NCBI GenBank assembly: GCA_030616475.1 | Contig: JAUWXF010000007.1 | Coordinates: 1-54,267, forward strand | From: Desulfobacterales bacterium | GTDB lineage: Bacteria; Desulfobacterota; Desulfobacteria; Desulfobacterales; C00003060 | Reading direction: 5' to 3' | DNA: 54,267 nucleotides | Shown: positions 27,118-35,481 of the stretch, piece by piece | Numbering within the stretch: the stretch's first letter is position 1 | How the letters are laid out: the number at the start of each line of letters is the position of its first letter | Notes under the pieces: model-generated | Databases searched by the model: none | Told to the model about the DNA's origin: nothing | The model's input: only the letters and a program-made list of their open reading frames with translations | Translations under genes and position numbers: made by a program

Positions 27118-27339
27118 TTACCGTCCCATAGTTGCTACTTTGGCCTCAAGCGTGGCCAGCCTTTCCCTGATCTGTATAGCGATATCTATCTTTTCGTCGA
27201 GCCGTCTGATCTTCGTGCCTATTTCGCTTCTGATAGAGTCTATTTTGTCATCTAGCCTTCTGATTTCAACCTGAATACTTCTTAGCTCCGGTGCTACTAT
27301 ATCCTGGAGCGCTTGTTTTACCTCTTCATATACCCCCAT
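27118..27339 (-). CDS. Small coiled-coil protein
   Basis: 73 residues, almost entirely heptad-repeat coiled coil (RSIQVEIRRLDDKIDSIRSEIG, TKIRRLDEKIDIAIQIRER). It opposes the flagellar genes in direction but has an excellent ribosome site (TAGGAGGAAGCC before the ATG), so I take it as real. No signal peptide or domain is recognised. Related heptads appear in the 53340-53771 product and in a broken frame at 33010-33207, suggesting a small family in this genome. Confidence 0.6.
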   Translation of the reverse strand: MGVYEEVKQALQDIVAPELRSIQVEIRRLDDKIDSIRSEIGTKIRRLDEKIDIAIQIRERLATLEAKVATMGR

Positions 27340-27754
27340 GGCTTCCTCCTAAATGATTGATTTAGAACTGTCAATGGCAAAACCTATTCTTCTCTGGTGC
27401 CCTCAGCGTCTGCGGTGTCCGCCCTAGTTCGTAGGTTGGGTTGAGCCCTGCGAAACCCAACCTACCTCTCTATTGGCACAAATTACCGAGAATCCAATTG
27501 GGCCAGAAGCAGGGCAGAGTTCAAGAATAAGGATAGAGTTTCACCTTTTAAAACTTTAGGCATTTTAGGCACTTGTCCCAACCCCAGGGTACCTTTCAGG
27601 ACCAATAAGCCAAGCCACCACCTCTGGTGGTGGTAATTTGACTGTGGCTATCCGCCTGAAAATATTACATTCCATCATTCCCTGATCGAACTTGTAATAG
27701 CGCCAACAAATATCTATAACTTCAATAGGTTGTAGAAATTCCGAAACGTTAATA
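27340..27754. other. Spacer upstream of fliC with GTAGGTTGGGTT palindrome
   Basis: No gene seen. At 27431-27465 GTAGGTTGGGTT faces AACCCAACCTAC, a dispersed palindrome also found in part at 33327-33357 and 33450-33463. ACTTTAGGCATTTTAGGCAC lies at 27553-27572, and CCACCACCTCTGGTGGTGG (27615-27633) is a perfect hairpin with a 3-nt loop. Confidence 0.65.
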
Positions 27755-27791
27755 ATCGTCACCTAAAGTTTAGGTGCAATTGTGACGATAC
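27755..27791 (+). promoter_or_regulatory. fliC promoter region: sigma-28-like box in nested inverted repeats
   Basis: TAAAGTTT (27764-27771), 12 bp, then GACGATAC (27784-27791): an excellent -35 and a fair -10 for FliA. The region is doubly symmetric: ATCGTCAC (27755-27762) pairs with GTGACGAT (27782-27789), and CACCTAAA-G-TTTAGGTG (27760-27776) is a perfect inner dyad sharing the CAC. The transcript would carry a leader of about 125 nt before fliC. Confidence 0.55.
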
Positions 27792-27871
27792 AAGAAATAA
27801 CTGCTGATGGCAACGGTCCTGTCCTGAAAGGAGGTGAAAAGACCGAAAAGGATCTGAAGCCGTTGACAGAA

Positions 27872-27890
27872 GGACAGCAGGAGGCTGTCC
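27872..27890 (+). promoter_or_regulatory. Probable CsrA-binding hairpin in fliC leader
   Basis: GGACAGC (27872-27878) and GCTGTCC (27884-27890) form a perfect 7-bp stem with the loop AGGAG, which presents GGA exactly as CsrA prefers. A second GGA lies in the fliC ribosome site (27911-27915), 20 nt further on, matching the two-site layout known for flagellin leaders controlled by CsrA. Confidence 0.65.
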
Positions 27891-27922
27891 AAAAAAGTTA
27901 TAGAATTCAAGGAGGTAAAAAA

Positions 27923-29782
27923 ATGGCTCTAATAGTAAACACAAACATAGCAGCCCTGAATTCACAAAGGAATTTAGGAATTAATCACAGCAGGCTGGGT
28001 AGATCTATTGAAAGGCTCTCCTCAGGTCTCAGGATTAACAAGGCAGCCGACGACCCGGCCGGTATCGCAATCGCAGCGAAATTTGCCACCCAGGTGAGGG
28101 GTCTGAACCAGGCGGTAAGGAACGTGAACAACGCCATTGCCCTTGCACAGACCGCTGAAGGTGGAATCAACACCGTAACAGACATCCTTCACAGGCTGAG
28201 GGAGCTGGCAGTTCAGTCATCCTCGGATGACAATACCCCTGCTGACCGTCAAAACCTGGCATCAGAAGCGGATCAGCTCGTAGCAGAGCTTACAAGGACG
28301 GTAAATACGACAGAGTATAACACCATGCCCCTTCTGGATGGTGGTTTTGTCAGTAAATACTTCCAGATAGGCTCTAACTACGGTCAGAACATCTCCTTTA
28401 CGATCAATGATAGCAGGGGTAGGGCTCTTGGCGGCAGGGCAGAGTATAGTGCCGACATAGCAGATGGTGTCGCAAACGCAGTCAATGCCAATTTCGGTGC
28501 TGGTGAGTTCAAGATAAACACCTACGGTGTGGCTACCACTAATGCCTCTGATGATCAGTATTCGGTGCTTGATATGTCCAGTGCGCAGTTAGGTAATCTC
28601 CTATCAACTAATGTATCCAACGCCGTTAATTTGAAATTCACCATAAACGGCACAGCTGTTAGTGTGGATTTGGTCGCGTCCACAGCTATCGGTGGATCTG
28701 CAATAGCAGCCAGTATTGTAGCTGCGATTACGGATGCAGGTATTACAAATGTTACCGCAAGGCTCGTGAATGGGTCGGGATGGGTTTTAGAAGCCACTGA
28801 AGGTGCGAATCTTGCCTTGTTATTTTCTGCGACAACAACTGCCACAGTTAGCGGCGGCTTCTCTATTGGTGGGACTGCTGTTGGTATGAACGCTCTGTCG
28901 ACAATGTTTGGAGGTGCTGCAACTGTAACCAACTACAATGGGGAGAGCAGCGCTATTGCAAAGGCTGTTGCCATTAACTCCGTTAAATCCAACAGCGGCG
29001 TTCAGGCAACTGCAAAGGCAAATGTGGTAACAGGTTCTGCTGCTGTAGGCGCCGGCACCATTAGTTCCGGTGATATCTACATCAATGGTGTAAATATTGG
29101 TGCAGTGACCGTTCTGGCCAGTGACAGCACAGGCGCTCTTGTTACTGCAATAAACAACCAGAGCTCAAGTACGGGTGTTACGGCAACCACCGATTCGGAC
29201 AGCCAGCTCGTTTTGACTGCTGCCGATGGGCGGAATATCTCCGTCACCGTTAATGAGTCTACAGACGCCACGACCATTATGGGTCTGTCCAGCACCTACT
29301 TTACAAGCACCAGTGCCGTATTCAGGTCAACGGTTCAATTGAATGATGATGAGTCCTTTGACCTGACAGGAACCCTGTCAGACCTTTATGATGGAGGTGC
29401 CACGGCTGCACTAAACATGACAAAAACAACAGATTCCAGCAAATCCCAAGCCGCTGACGTCTCCACGTACAATATGGCAGGCATAAGCATCGACACGCAA
29501 GATGGTGCGCAGGCAGCGATTCTGACCATTGATGCGGCAATGGACGATGTCAATGCCATCAGGGGTGATCTCGGTGCTATGCAGAACAGGCTTCAGTTTG
29601 CAGTAGCAAACCTCGAAGTGGCATCTGAGAACATGAGTGCATCTGAGAGCCGGATCAGGGATGCGGACTTCGCTTTTGAGGTTTCACAGTTCACGAGGAA
29701 CCAGATATTGGTCCAGGCCGGTACCGCGATGCTGGCACAGGCAAATACAATTCCTCAGATAGCATTACAGCTTCTCGGATAG
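27923..29782 (+). CDS. fliC: Flagellin FliC
   Basis: 619-residue filament subunit. The start is ATG 27923, 7 nt after GGAGG, giving the universal MALIVNTNIAALNSQRNLG; the open frame extends upstream to 27782 but that part is leader. Conserved N-terminal D0/D1 (SSGLRINKAADDPAGIAIAAKF, LAQTAEGGINTVTDILHRLRELAVQS) and C-terminal D1/D0 (NRLQFAVANLEVASENMSASESRIRDADFAFEVSQFTRNQILVQAGTAMLAQAN). The central ~330 residues are variable and rich in Ser, Thr, Ala and Val, plausible acceptors for glycosylation by the sugar operon on the other strand. A strong terminator follows. Regulation: candidate sigma-28 promoter and CsrA. Confidence 0.97.
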   Translation: MALIVNTNIAALNSQRNLGINHSRLGRSIERLSSGLRINKAADDPAGIAIAAKFATQVRGLNQAVRNVNNAIALAQTAEGGINTVTDILHRLRELAVQSSSDDNTPADRQNLASEADQLVAELTRTVNTTEYNTMPLLDGGFVSKYFQIGSNYGQNISFTINDSRGRALGGRAEYSADIADGVANAVNANFGAGEFKINTYGVATTNASDDQYSVLDMSSAQLGNLLSTNVSNAVNLKFTINGTAVSVDLVASTAIGGSAIAASIVAAITDAGITNVTARLVNGSGWVLEATEGANLALLFSATTTATVSGGFSIGGTAVGMNALSTMFGGAATVTNYNGESSAIAKAVAINSVKSNSGVQATAKANVVTGSAAVGAGTISSGDIYINGVNIGAVTVLASDSTGALVTAINNQSSSTGVTATTDSDSQLVLTAADGRNISVTVNESTDATTIMGLSSTYFTSTSAVFRSTVQLNDDESFDLTGTLSDLYDGGATAALNMTKTTDSSKSQAADVSTYNMAGISIDTQDGAQAAILTIDAAMDDVNAIRGDLGAMQNRLQFAVANLEVASENMSASESRIRDADFAFEVSQFTRNQILVQAGTAMLAQANTIPQIALQLLG

Positions 29783-29805
29783 AACCCTAACGTTCTCCAA
29801 TTGAG

Positions 29806-29834
29806 GGGGTGGAGGGCTAAGCCTCCACCCCTTT
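29806..29834 (+). terminator. Rho-independent terminator of fliC
   Basis: GGGGTGGAGG (29806-29815) and CCTCCACCCC (29822-29831) form a perfect 10-bp GC-rich stem with a GCTAAG loop, followed by TTT. It lies 24 bp after the stop codon. Confidence 0.85.
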
Positions 29835-29911
29835 CCCCTGATTAGAGATTTTGAATTTAGCCACAGACACACACAGACCTGCACAGACATTTTTTACAGA
29901 CAGGAGGGACA

Positions 29912-32236
29912 ATGGCCATTTCATCGTCGACAGGCATTAGCTCCGGGATTGATTATGCACAACTCATAACGGAGATGATGAAATTCGAAAGGATACCCAT
30001 TAACCTACTCGAATCCAGGCAGGCTGACTATACGGTAAAGATCAGCGCCGTCGTCAATCTCATAACAAAGCTCTCATCTTACAAGTCCTCCCTGGAGGAG
30101 CTTGACAGCCTTGAAAAATTCAATACAAAGACCTCCTCTGTCACAAAGACCTCAGACGGCACGAATCTCCTTTCCGCATCTGCATCCAGCACGGCAGCAG
30201 TGGGAAGCTATGATATCGAGGTTAACCAGCTTGCAGCAGCCGACAAAAAGGCGTCTCAAGGATGGGTTGACCAGAACACAACCGCTATTGCCAGTGGAAG
30301 CGGAACTTTTAAATTCAAGGTGGGAACCGGAGGAGCTGAAACCACTATAAGTATTAATGATAGTATGACCCTTCAGGGGCTAAGGGATGCAATAAACTCT
30401 GCCGGGGCAGATGTGACGGCATCCATAATCAATGACGGTACAGGTTCAAATCCGTATCGGCTTATTCTGACTGCCGACAATACCGGTTCATCCAACACCA
30501 TTGAAATCACACAGAACAATACCGACCTTGATTTTTCAAACAAGAAGGTAGAGGCTGCGTACGCCTATACTACCAATACCTATTCAGGCACGGCTGCATC
30601 AAACGAAGGTAATAACTATACCGGCACAACAAATAAGACATTTCTCATGGAGATCGTCACAGGGGACACACCGGCATCGGGAAGTGCAGAATACAAATAC
30701 TCTATTGATGGCGGAATAACGTGGCTCGGTTCGGGAGGCGTTGCCTACACCGGATCCAACGGCGTAGCCGTCGGCGCTGATGATACCCTTCAAAATATCG
30801 ACGGCCTGGCAGACGGCGAAACAACTACAGAGGGAGCAAAGATCAAATTTACCGGCGGCACCCTTGCCGTAGATGACAAATTCAGCATAGACGTCTTCAA
30901 CCCCGAGATGCAGCAAGCCAAAGATGCTGTTATAGAGATTGATAATGCCACTATCGTAAAAAGCACGAACACCATAACTGACGCTATTCAGGGTGTAACC
31001 TTGAATCTCCTGAAGGTAGACGCATCCGAAGCGGTGACATTGACAATCTCTCTAAGCACCTCATCAGCAAAGAGCAACATTAAAAGTTTCGTTGACTCTT
31101 ATAATACCGTTTATGAATTCATAAACGACCAGTTGGTTTATGACCCTGACACGGAAGCATCAGCAGATCCTTTGATGGGAGACTCTACCCTGCTGGGGAT
31201 AAGGAGAAAGCTGGGAGCGATTAGCGGCACTATTCCGGGACTCTCGAATGCAAGCTACACAAATCTGTCCCAGATAGGGATCACTTCAAACTATAAGACA
31301 GGGCAATTGTCCATAGATGAGACAAAGCTTGATAATGCATTAGATACAGACCCCGATGCAGTTGCAAAACTCTTTATCGGAACCGCTGTCCCGACCAATC
31401 AGGCAATCAGTTTTGTAAGCAAGACCTCTGATACTCAGGCAGGCACCTATAGCATAAACATATCCACAGCCCCTGAAAAGGCAACCCTCACCGGTGATAA
31501 CGTTCTTTCATCTACCGCCCTGGGGAGTGCCGAGACCCTGACGTTCTTGTATTCAACGAACAAGACCTCGAGCACCTGGTCCTATACAACATGTTCAGTG
31601 ACCCTTGCTGCCGGTTCCACGATAAATTCGATCGTGAACTCCCTGAACAGCGCATTTGCCACAGACAATATAGGGCTGTCTGCATCCAATGATAGCGGAA
31701 AGTTGAAGATTGAGTCCGTCGGTTATGGGGAAGACATCTGGTTTCAGGTATCCACTGATCAGGGTGATCCAGACAATCACAATCAGATCTGGGACACGAT
31801 CGGGACAAGAAAGGATGAAGGTGTGGACATAGCGGGAAGCATAAATAACCATGTAGCTACCGGGGTTGGAAATGTTCTTACCGCAGCATCCGGTTTTGCC
31901 GAGGACGGTCTCAAGATAAGCTCCACGTCAAACCAGACAGGTATGTTCGGGACCATAGCGGTGTCCCTGGGGATTGCAGACAGGCTCCCGGCAATGCTTG
32001 ATTCCTATGTAGACCCGGATTCAGGTGTGCTGAAATCAAAAGAGTCTTCCATGCAGGATACGGTTGATTATCTGCAAGACCGGATTTCGACTATCGGAGC
32101 AAGGCTTGAAGTCAAAGCAAAGCGGTATACAGCACAGTTTCAAAGGCTTGAGGTCCTTCTTGCCAAATATAGTGTGGTGAGTGATAATCTGACAAACCTG
32201 ATGACAAATTTGCCGAAAATATGGACGAAAGCTTAA
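29912..32236 (+). CDS. fliD: Flagellar filament cap protein FliD
   Basis: 774 residues, long for FliD (usually 450-700). The N-terminal domain (STGISSGIDYAQLITEMMKFERIPINLLESRQADYTVKISAV) and the C-terminal coiled-coil domain (QDTVDYLQDRISTIGARLEVKAKRYTAQFQRLEVLLAKYSVVSDNLTNLMTNL) are typical of the filament cap. The large middle holds FlgE/FlgK-like insertions (EYKYSIDGGITW, and TYSINISTAPEKATLTGDN repeats). GGAGGG lies close to the ATG. Order fliC-fliD-fliS is standard. Confidence 0.93.
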   Translation: MAISSSTGISSGIDYAQLITEMMKFERIPINLLESRQADYTVKISAVVNLITKLSSYKSSLEELDSLEKFNTKTSSVTKTSDGTNLLSASASSTAAVGSYDIEVNQLAAADKKASQGWVDQNTTAIASGSGTFKFKVGTGGAETTISINDSMTLQGLRDAINSAGADVTASIINDGTGSNPYRLILTADNTGSSNTIEITQNNTDLDFSNKKVEAAYAYTTNTYSGTAASNEGNNYTGTTNKTFLMEIVTGDTPASGSAEYKYSIDGGITWLGSGGVAYTGSNGVAVGADDTLQNIDGLADGETTTEGAKIKFTGGTLAVDDKFSIDVFNPEMQQAKDAVIEIDNATIVKSTNTITDAIQGVTLNLLKVDASEAVTLTISLSTSSAKSNIKSFVDSYNTVYEFINDQLVYDPDTEASADPLMGDSTLLGIRRKLGAISGTIPGLSNASYTNLSQIGITSNYKTGQLSIDETKLDNALDTDPDAVAKLFIGTAVPTNQAISFVSKTSDTQAGTYSINISTAPEKATLTGDNVLSSTALGSAETLTFLYSTNKTSSTWSYTTCSVTLAAGSTINSIVNSLNSAFATDNIGLSASNDSGKLKIESVGYGEDIWFQVSTDQGDPDNHNQIWDTIGTRKDEGVDIAGSINNHVATGVGNVLTAASGFAEDGLKISSTSNQTGMFGTIAVSLGIADRLPAMLDSYVDPDSGVLKSKESSMQDTVDYLQDRISTIGARLEVKAKRYTAQFQRLEVLLAKYSVVSDNLTNLMTNLPKIWTKA

Positions 32237-32340
32237 TTGAGCGAAAGCGCTCAATTGAAAGAGGACAGAGGGCAGAGGACAGAGAACAGAGGACAGAGAA
32301 CAGAGGGCTGAAAACAGTGGTCAGTGGTCAGTGAACACTA
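32235..32340. repeat. Hairpin and GGACAGAG/GTCAGTG tracts after fliD
   Basis: AATTGAGCG-AAAG-CGCTCAATT (32235-32256) overlaps the fliD stop and could terminate transcription. It is followed by GAGGACAGAGGGCAGA and GAACAGAGGACAGA units and CAGTGGTCAGTGGTCAGTG (32317-32335). Confidence 0.8.
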
Positions 32341-32342
32341 CG

Positions 32343-32486
32343 TAATTAGTGCCTGTCCGAAAAAGGTTTGTTTATGTCATTTCGACCGAAGGGAGAAATC
32401 TAAAACTCGCGTGTTTTCAATATCATAAGATTTCTCGCTTCGCTCGAAATGACAACTTTGGTGAATTTTCGGACGGACACTAATTA
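32343..32486. mobile_element. MITE-like element with 21-bp terminal inverted repeats
   Basis: The 144-bp segment has ends that match as inverted repeats at 19 of 21 positions (left TAATTAGTGCCTGTCCG; right CGGACGGACACTAATTA). Inside is a second dyad: GTCATTTCGACCGAAGGG with AGAAATCT, against AGATTTCTC with CGCTCGAAATGAC. It has no coding capacity, as expected of a miniature inverted-repeat element. Flanking target duplications are not clear. Confidence 0.65.
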
Positions 32487-32520
32487 ACACAATTAGGGTA
32501 AAAGAGAGGAAAATCATACA

Positions 32521-33000
32521 ATGGCGAATATGCAGGCGGTAAACAATTACAGACAAAACCAGATCTTGCTTTCTACACCGGCCGAAACGGTCCTGATGCT
32601 GTATGGGGGGGCAATCAGATTCCTAAGGCAAGCCATAAAGGAATTGGTTGAGAAAAGAAATATGGGAGAGAAGGCAAAACTAATAGAAAAGGCAGTAAAT
32701 ATTATTGACTACTTACAGTCATGTCTTGACAACGACAACGGCGGAGAGATAGCAGACAATCTTGACAGGGTATACGAGTATATGCTCGTGCAATTAACAG
32801 AGGCAAACCTGGAGGATGATGAAAATAAAATAGAAGAGGTAGTGAAGCTGTTGCTCCCATTGACGGAAGCATGGGCTGAAATATGTAGAAAACCAAACGG
32901 CATGAATGATTATCAATCAGATTTAGGGGATAATACCTCCTCGTTTGTTACTGCGCCGGAAGGACAACAGACAGCACGAAAGTTTCACGCACACGTATGA
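32521..33000 (+). CDS. fliS: Flagellin export chaperone FliS
   Basis: 159 residues. Typical FliS start (NNYRQNQILLSTPAETVLMLYGGAIRFLRQAIKELVEKRNMGEKAKLIEKAVNIIDYLQSCLDNDNGGEIADNLDRVYEYMLVQLTEAN), a helical bundle that binds the C-terminus of flagellin. The tail after residue 125 (KPNGMNDYQSDLGDNTSSFVTAPEGQQTARKFHAHV) is unstructured and longer than usual. GAGG lies 10 nt before the ATG. Confidence 0.93.
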   Translation: MANMQAVNNYRQNQILLSTPAETVLMLYGGAIRFLRQAIKELVEKRNMGEKAKLIEKAVNIIDYLQSCLDNDNGGEIADNLDRVYEYMLVQLTEANLEDDENKIEEVVKLLLPLTEAWAEICRKPNGMNDYQSDLGDNTSSFVTAPEGQQTARKFHAHV

Positions 33001-33009
33001 GGTAACCGG

Positions 33010-33207
33010 TTACAAAGATGGTTCATGCCATGCCTTATTTGGCCAAGATCCTCCTTCCATCCGCTCAAAGCGCTTGTCCGTCCGCTCAAAGCGCCTATTG
33101 GTATCCTGTCTCAGCGCCTTGATTTCATCCAGAATGCTGATCAACACATCTAACGTGATATCTGATACCTTTTCGTTCGCTATTAATTCCGCCGCAAGGC
33201 GGATTGT
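33010..33207 (-). pseudogene. Remnant of a coiled-coil protein gene
   Basis: An open stretch of 65 codons before the TAA at 33010 reads LDVLISILDEIKALRQ then TNRRFERTDKRFERMEGGSW, the heptad pattern of small coiled-coil proteins also seen at 27118 and 53340. There is no start codon with a ribosome site, and an in-frame stop lies just upstream, so it is a 5'-truncated relic. Confidence 0.35.
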
Positions 33208-33537
33208 TTACCCCGTGGAATGCCCTTCATGTTCATGATTCCACTGGGGCCTTTTCTGCCTTTCTTCTGGAAAGGCGGAAACCTAAAAAATCCTGTGAAT
33301 TCTGTAAATCCTGTCTAAGCCAGTTCGTAGGTTGGGTTGAGCCACGCGAAACCCAACAAAACGGGATATGTTCCTCCTTCGTTCCTGCTCTGTGCTATCG
33401 CATAATCCCTATGCTGCCGGCTTGAAAACATTACACTTCGTGTCGTGACTCAACCCAACCTACTCAACTGTTCCGCCCGAGCCGGAGGCTGGCAATGACA
33501 GCAACCCGAGTTTATTGAGAAGTTACAAGAACAACCC
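33208..33537. other. Repeat-rich spacer, no gene
   Basis: Contains GTAGGTTGGGTTGAGCCACG-type palindromic fragments (33327-33357) and its inverse ACTCAACCCAACCTACTC (33448-33465). No coding region is supported. Confidence 0.6.
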
Positions 33538-33566
33538 TTGACAAATTGTTATCATAAATGATACAT
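33538..33566 (+). promoter_or_regulatory. Promoter and palindromic operator of the DUF4160-like/HTH pair
   Basis: TTGACA (33538-33543) is a perfect -35. The following spacer holds the perfect palindrome TATCAT-AA-ATGATA (33550-33563), placed where the -10 should be (a weak GATACA or ATACAT). This is the usual layout for autorepression by the antitoxin of a toxin-antitoxin pair. Confidence 0.5.
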
Positions 33567-33582
33567 AGAAAACATAGAAATC

Positions 33583-33780
33583 ATGGGGAAAAAGAGATAT
33601 CGGAATCATCTTTTTGTCGACTGTGTTGGAGACAATGCCCCACGCCATGTTCACATATTCAAGGATAAGAGGTTGGTCGAAAAATGGGATATTGAAAATC
33701 AGCAAATGATGGGCAATTTCAAAATGACGTCCGCCATAAAGAAGGGCTTAGAATTCTTAGGATACAAGAAAGAGGTGTGA
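33583..33780 (+). CDS. DUF4160-like small protein (putative toxin-side member)
   Basis: 65 residues. The segment GDNAPRHVHIFKDKRLVEKWDIENQQMMGNFKMTSAIKKGLEFLG recalls DUF4160 proteins, which share an APxHxHV motif followed by a short strand-turn-helix. DUF4160 genes are often paired with DUF2442 or HTH genes in toxin-antitoxin-like loci; activity is not established. The stop is 6 bp from the next gene. The identification is by motif only and could be wrong. Confidence 0.45.
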   Translation: MGKKRYRNHLFVDCVGDNAPRHVHIFKDKRLVEKWDIENQQMMGNFKMTSAIKKGLEFLGYKKEV

Positions 33781-33786
33781 AAAATC

Positions 33787-34392
33787 ATGGGACATGTCAT
33801 TACAATAACCGATCAAGATAACAGAAAGCTTTTTAAGAGGCAGATTCCTTCCGGTGCATATCCACGTGTTGTTGAGGCCGTGAAGAGAACTCTTTTGGAA
33901 CAAGACGAACGTTTGAAAAAGGTTACATATGTGGAGGAGGAAAAGGCATTCAGAGTAGTTTTCAACAACGGAAACAAATACCTATTCCCCAGGAGATACT
34001 TAAAAGAACAGGATGACGGTTCAAAAGTAGTAAACGTGAGGATTGTATTATATGGCTTTGGGTTCAATGCTAAACTTGCATCCGGGAAAAAAATGGATGT
34101 TATGTCAGATTTAATACTGCATCACTGTGAACCCAAGTATGAATTTTATGAAAAAAGTCGTAACTACAAGGAGATAGAACAAAAATCCCGGGAAAAAGGG
34201 AAGATGGCAGGTAAAAGGGTTAAAGCAATGCGCATATCAAAAGGGATAACTCAGGCACACCTTTCAGAAATGACAGGAATTCAAAGGCCAAATCTGTCCA
34301 GATTGGAGAATGCAAAAACAAATCCCAATATTGAAACTCTTTCCAAAATTGCACTTGCCCTTGACACAACTATAGCAGAATTTCTCGCATAG
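33787..34392 (+). CDS. DUF2442-like/helix-turn-helix regulator (putative antitoxin)
   Basis: 201 residues in two parts. Residues 1 to about 125 form a beta-rich region (KKVTYVEEEKAFRVVFNNGNKYLFPRRYL) that resembles DUF2442. Residues 145-201 are an XRE/Cro helix-turn-helix: KRVKAMRISKGITQAHLSEMTGIQRPNLSRLENAKTNPNIETLSKIALAL. GAGGTG precedes the ATG. Together with the 65-residue gene and the palindromic operator, it fits a self-regulated toxin-antitoxin-like operon with this protein as antitoxin and repressor. Confidence 0.55.
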   Translation: MGHVITITDQDNRKLFKRQIPSGAYPRVVEAVKRTLLEQDERLKKVTYVEEEKAFRVVFNNGNKYLFPRRYLKEQDDGSKVVNVRIVLYGFGFNAKLASGKKMDVMSDLILHHCEPKYEFYEKSRNYKEIEQKSREKGKMAGKRVKAMRISKGITQAHLSEMTGIQRPNLSRLENAKTNPNIETLSKIALALDTTIAEFLA

Positions 34393-34730
34393 GTTTATCA
34401 TCCCTTCGATCCTGCCTGCCCCGCCCGCCCCGTTAAATGCCTGCCCTGTAGCGAAGAATGACCGTATCGGGGCGCAGCCTATTTAACTGGGGTAGGTGGG
34501 GACCATCGTACTGGGGTCTAACATAAACAGGCTTGTAACTACTCAGGTTGTCAGGTTCACGGTTAGCTACTTTACGCTTTTGTAACTGCTCGGGTTCACG
34601 GTTCACCGTTGACAGGTTAATCTCTATCAGAAAATTCATTGGGCCTACAGTTTTTGGGGGAACTTAGTTCTAAATGCCCTTCTTCTCCCTTTGAAGAACG
34701 CCTTTTAGATTGACCTGTCGCAATTACCCG
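34393..34730. other. Repeat-rich spacer, no gene
   Basis: Holds TGCCTGCCCCGCCCGCCCCG (34422-34441) and CGTATCGGGG/CGTACTGGGG units (34461-34516) like those at 27010-27080, then GGTTCACGGTTCACCGTTGA heptamer-type units (34592-34611). No coding region is seen. Confidence 0.65.
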
Positions 34731-34771
34731 TTGACATCACGTATTATCGGTGCTATACGTAATTTACGTGA
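34731..34771 (+). promoter_or_regulatory. Promoter/operator of the RHH-PIN module
   Basis: TTGACA (34731-34736), 17 bp, TATACG (34754-34759). Two overlapping dyads: TCACGTA (34737-34743) with TACGTGA (34765-34771), and ACGTAA-T-TTACGT (34757-34769) over the -10 region. Both could be bound by a ribbon-helix-helix antitoxin. Confidence 0.6.
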
Positions 34772-34832
34772 CAATGAATAATGCCGCCGTAGCGAACGGA
34801 GTATTGAAAATCATAATAAATACAAAGGAGAA

Positions 34833-35072
34833 ATGCAGGTGAAACAGAATATTACACTTAGCCTTGATAGGGCTTTGATCAGAAAGGCCAAGATTATTGC
34901 AGCCCAAAGAGACACTTCTGTCAGCAAAATGTTAAGGGATGAGCTTAAGAGGTTGATTAAACAGTTTGGGCAATATGAATTGTCAAAAAAAAGGGCATAC
35001 GCCAACTTGAAGGTAGGGTTCCATTTTGGCGGCAAGATTACGGCTACAAGAGAGGAACTTCATGAAAGGTAG
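34833..35072 (+). CDS. Ribbon-helix-helix antitoxin
   Basis: 79 residues. NITLSLDRALIRKAKIIAAQRDTSVSKMLRDELKRLI is a ribbon-helix-helix fold of the kind found in VapB-type or DUF6364 antitoxins; the rest would wrap the toxin. AAAGGAG is placed better for the GTG at 34839 than for the ATG at 34833, so the true start may be two codons later. It overlaps the PIN gene by 11 bp. Confidence 0.75.
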   Translation: MQVKQNITLSLDRALIRKAKIIAAQRDTSVSKMLRDELKRLIKQFGQYELSKKRAYANLKVGFHFGGKITATREELHER

Positions 35073-35481
35073 GGTGTTTGTCGATACTAATATCTTGATT
35101 TACGCTCACGATCTTGATGCAGGCTCAAAGCACGATTTGGCTGCTTCTATCATAAAGAGAATATGGGACGAGAAAACGGGTGTTATTAGCACTCAAGTTA
35201 TTCAAGAATTTTATGTAAACGTTACACGGAAGATCGAGAATCCCATCTCTGCCTCAACTGCGCGAGGCATCATCAATAACTATTTTGACTGGCAGGTCGA
35301 GGTTAACGGATCCGAGACCATACTCGTGGCCTCGGAAATCGAAGAAAGACACCACTTGTCATTTTGGGATTCCCTAATTATTGCAGCAGCCTATCAGGCC
35401 CGAGTTGAGAAAATCCTGACAGAAGACCTTAACCCCGGTCAGATTATAGAGGGCTTGGTCATCGAGAATCCTTTCCTTTGA
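35062..35481 (+). CDS. PIN-domain toxin (VapC-like ribonuclease)
   Basis: 139 residues from ATG 35062 (GAGG 6 nt upstream). PIN-domain acidic residues are visible: VFVDTNILIYAHD (first Asp), a Glu in STQVIQEFYVNVTRK, and FWDSLIIAAAYQA plus ILTEDLNPGQII for the other two. PIN toxins cleave RNA, often initiator tRNA or rRNA. The overlap with the antitoxin gene gives tight coupling. Confidence 0.85.
   Translation: MKGRVFVDTNILIYAHDLDAGSKHDLAASIIKRIWDEKTGVISTQVIQEFYVNVTRKIENPISASTARGIINNYFDWQVEVNGSETILVASEIEERHHLSFWDSLIIAAAYQARVEKILTEDLNPGQIIEGLVIENPFL

Noticed and set aside
27782-27922. N-terminal extension of flagellin
   Set aside because: The internal ATG has a strong ribosome site and gives the universal flagellin start; the upstream part is leader with the CsrA-type hairpin.
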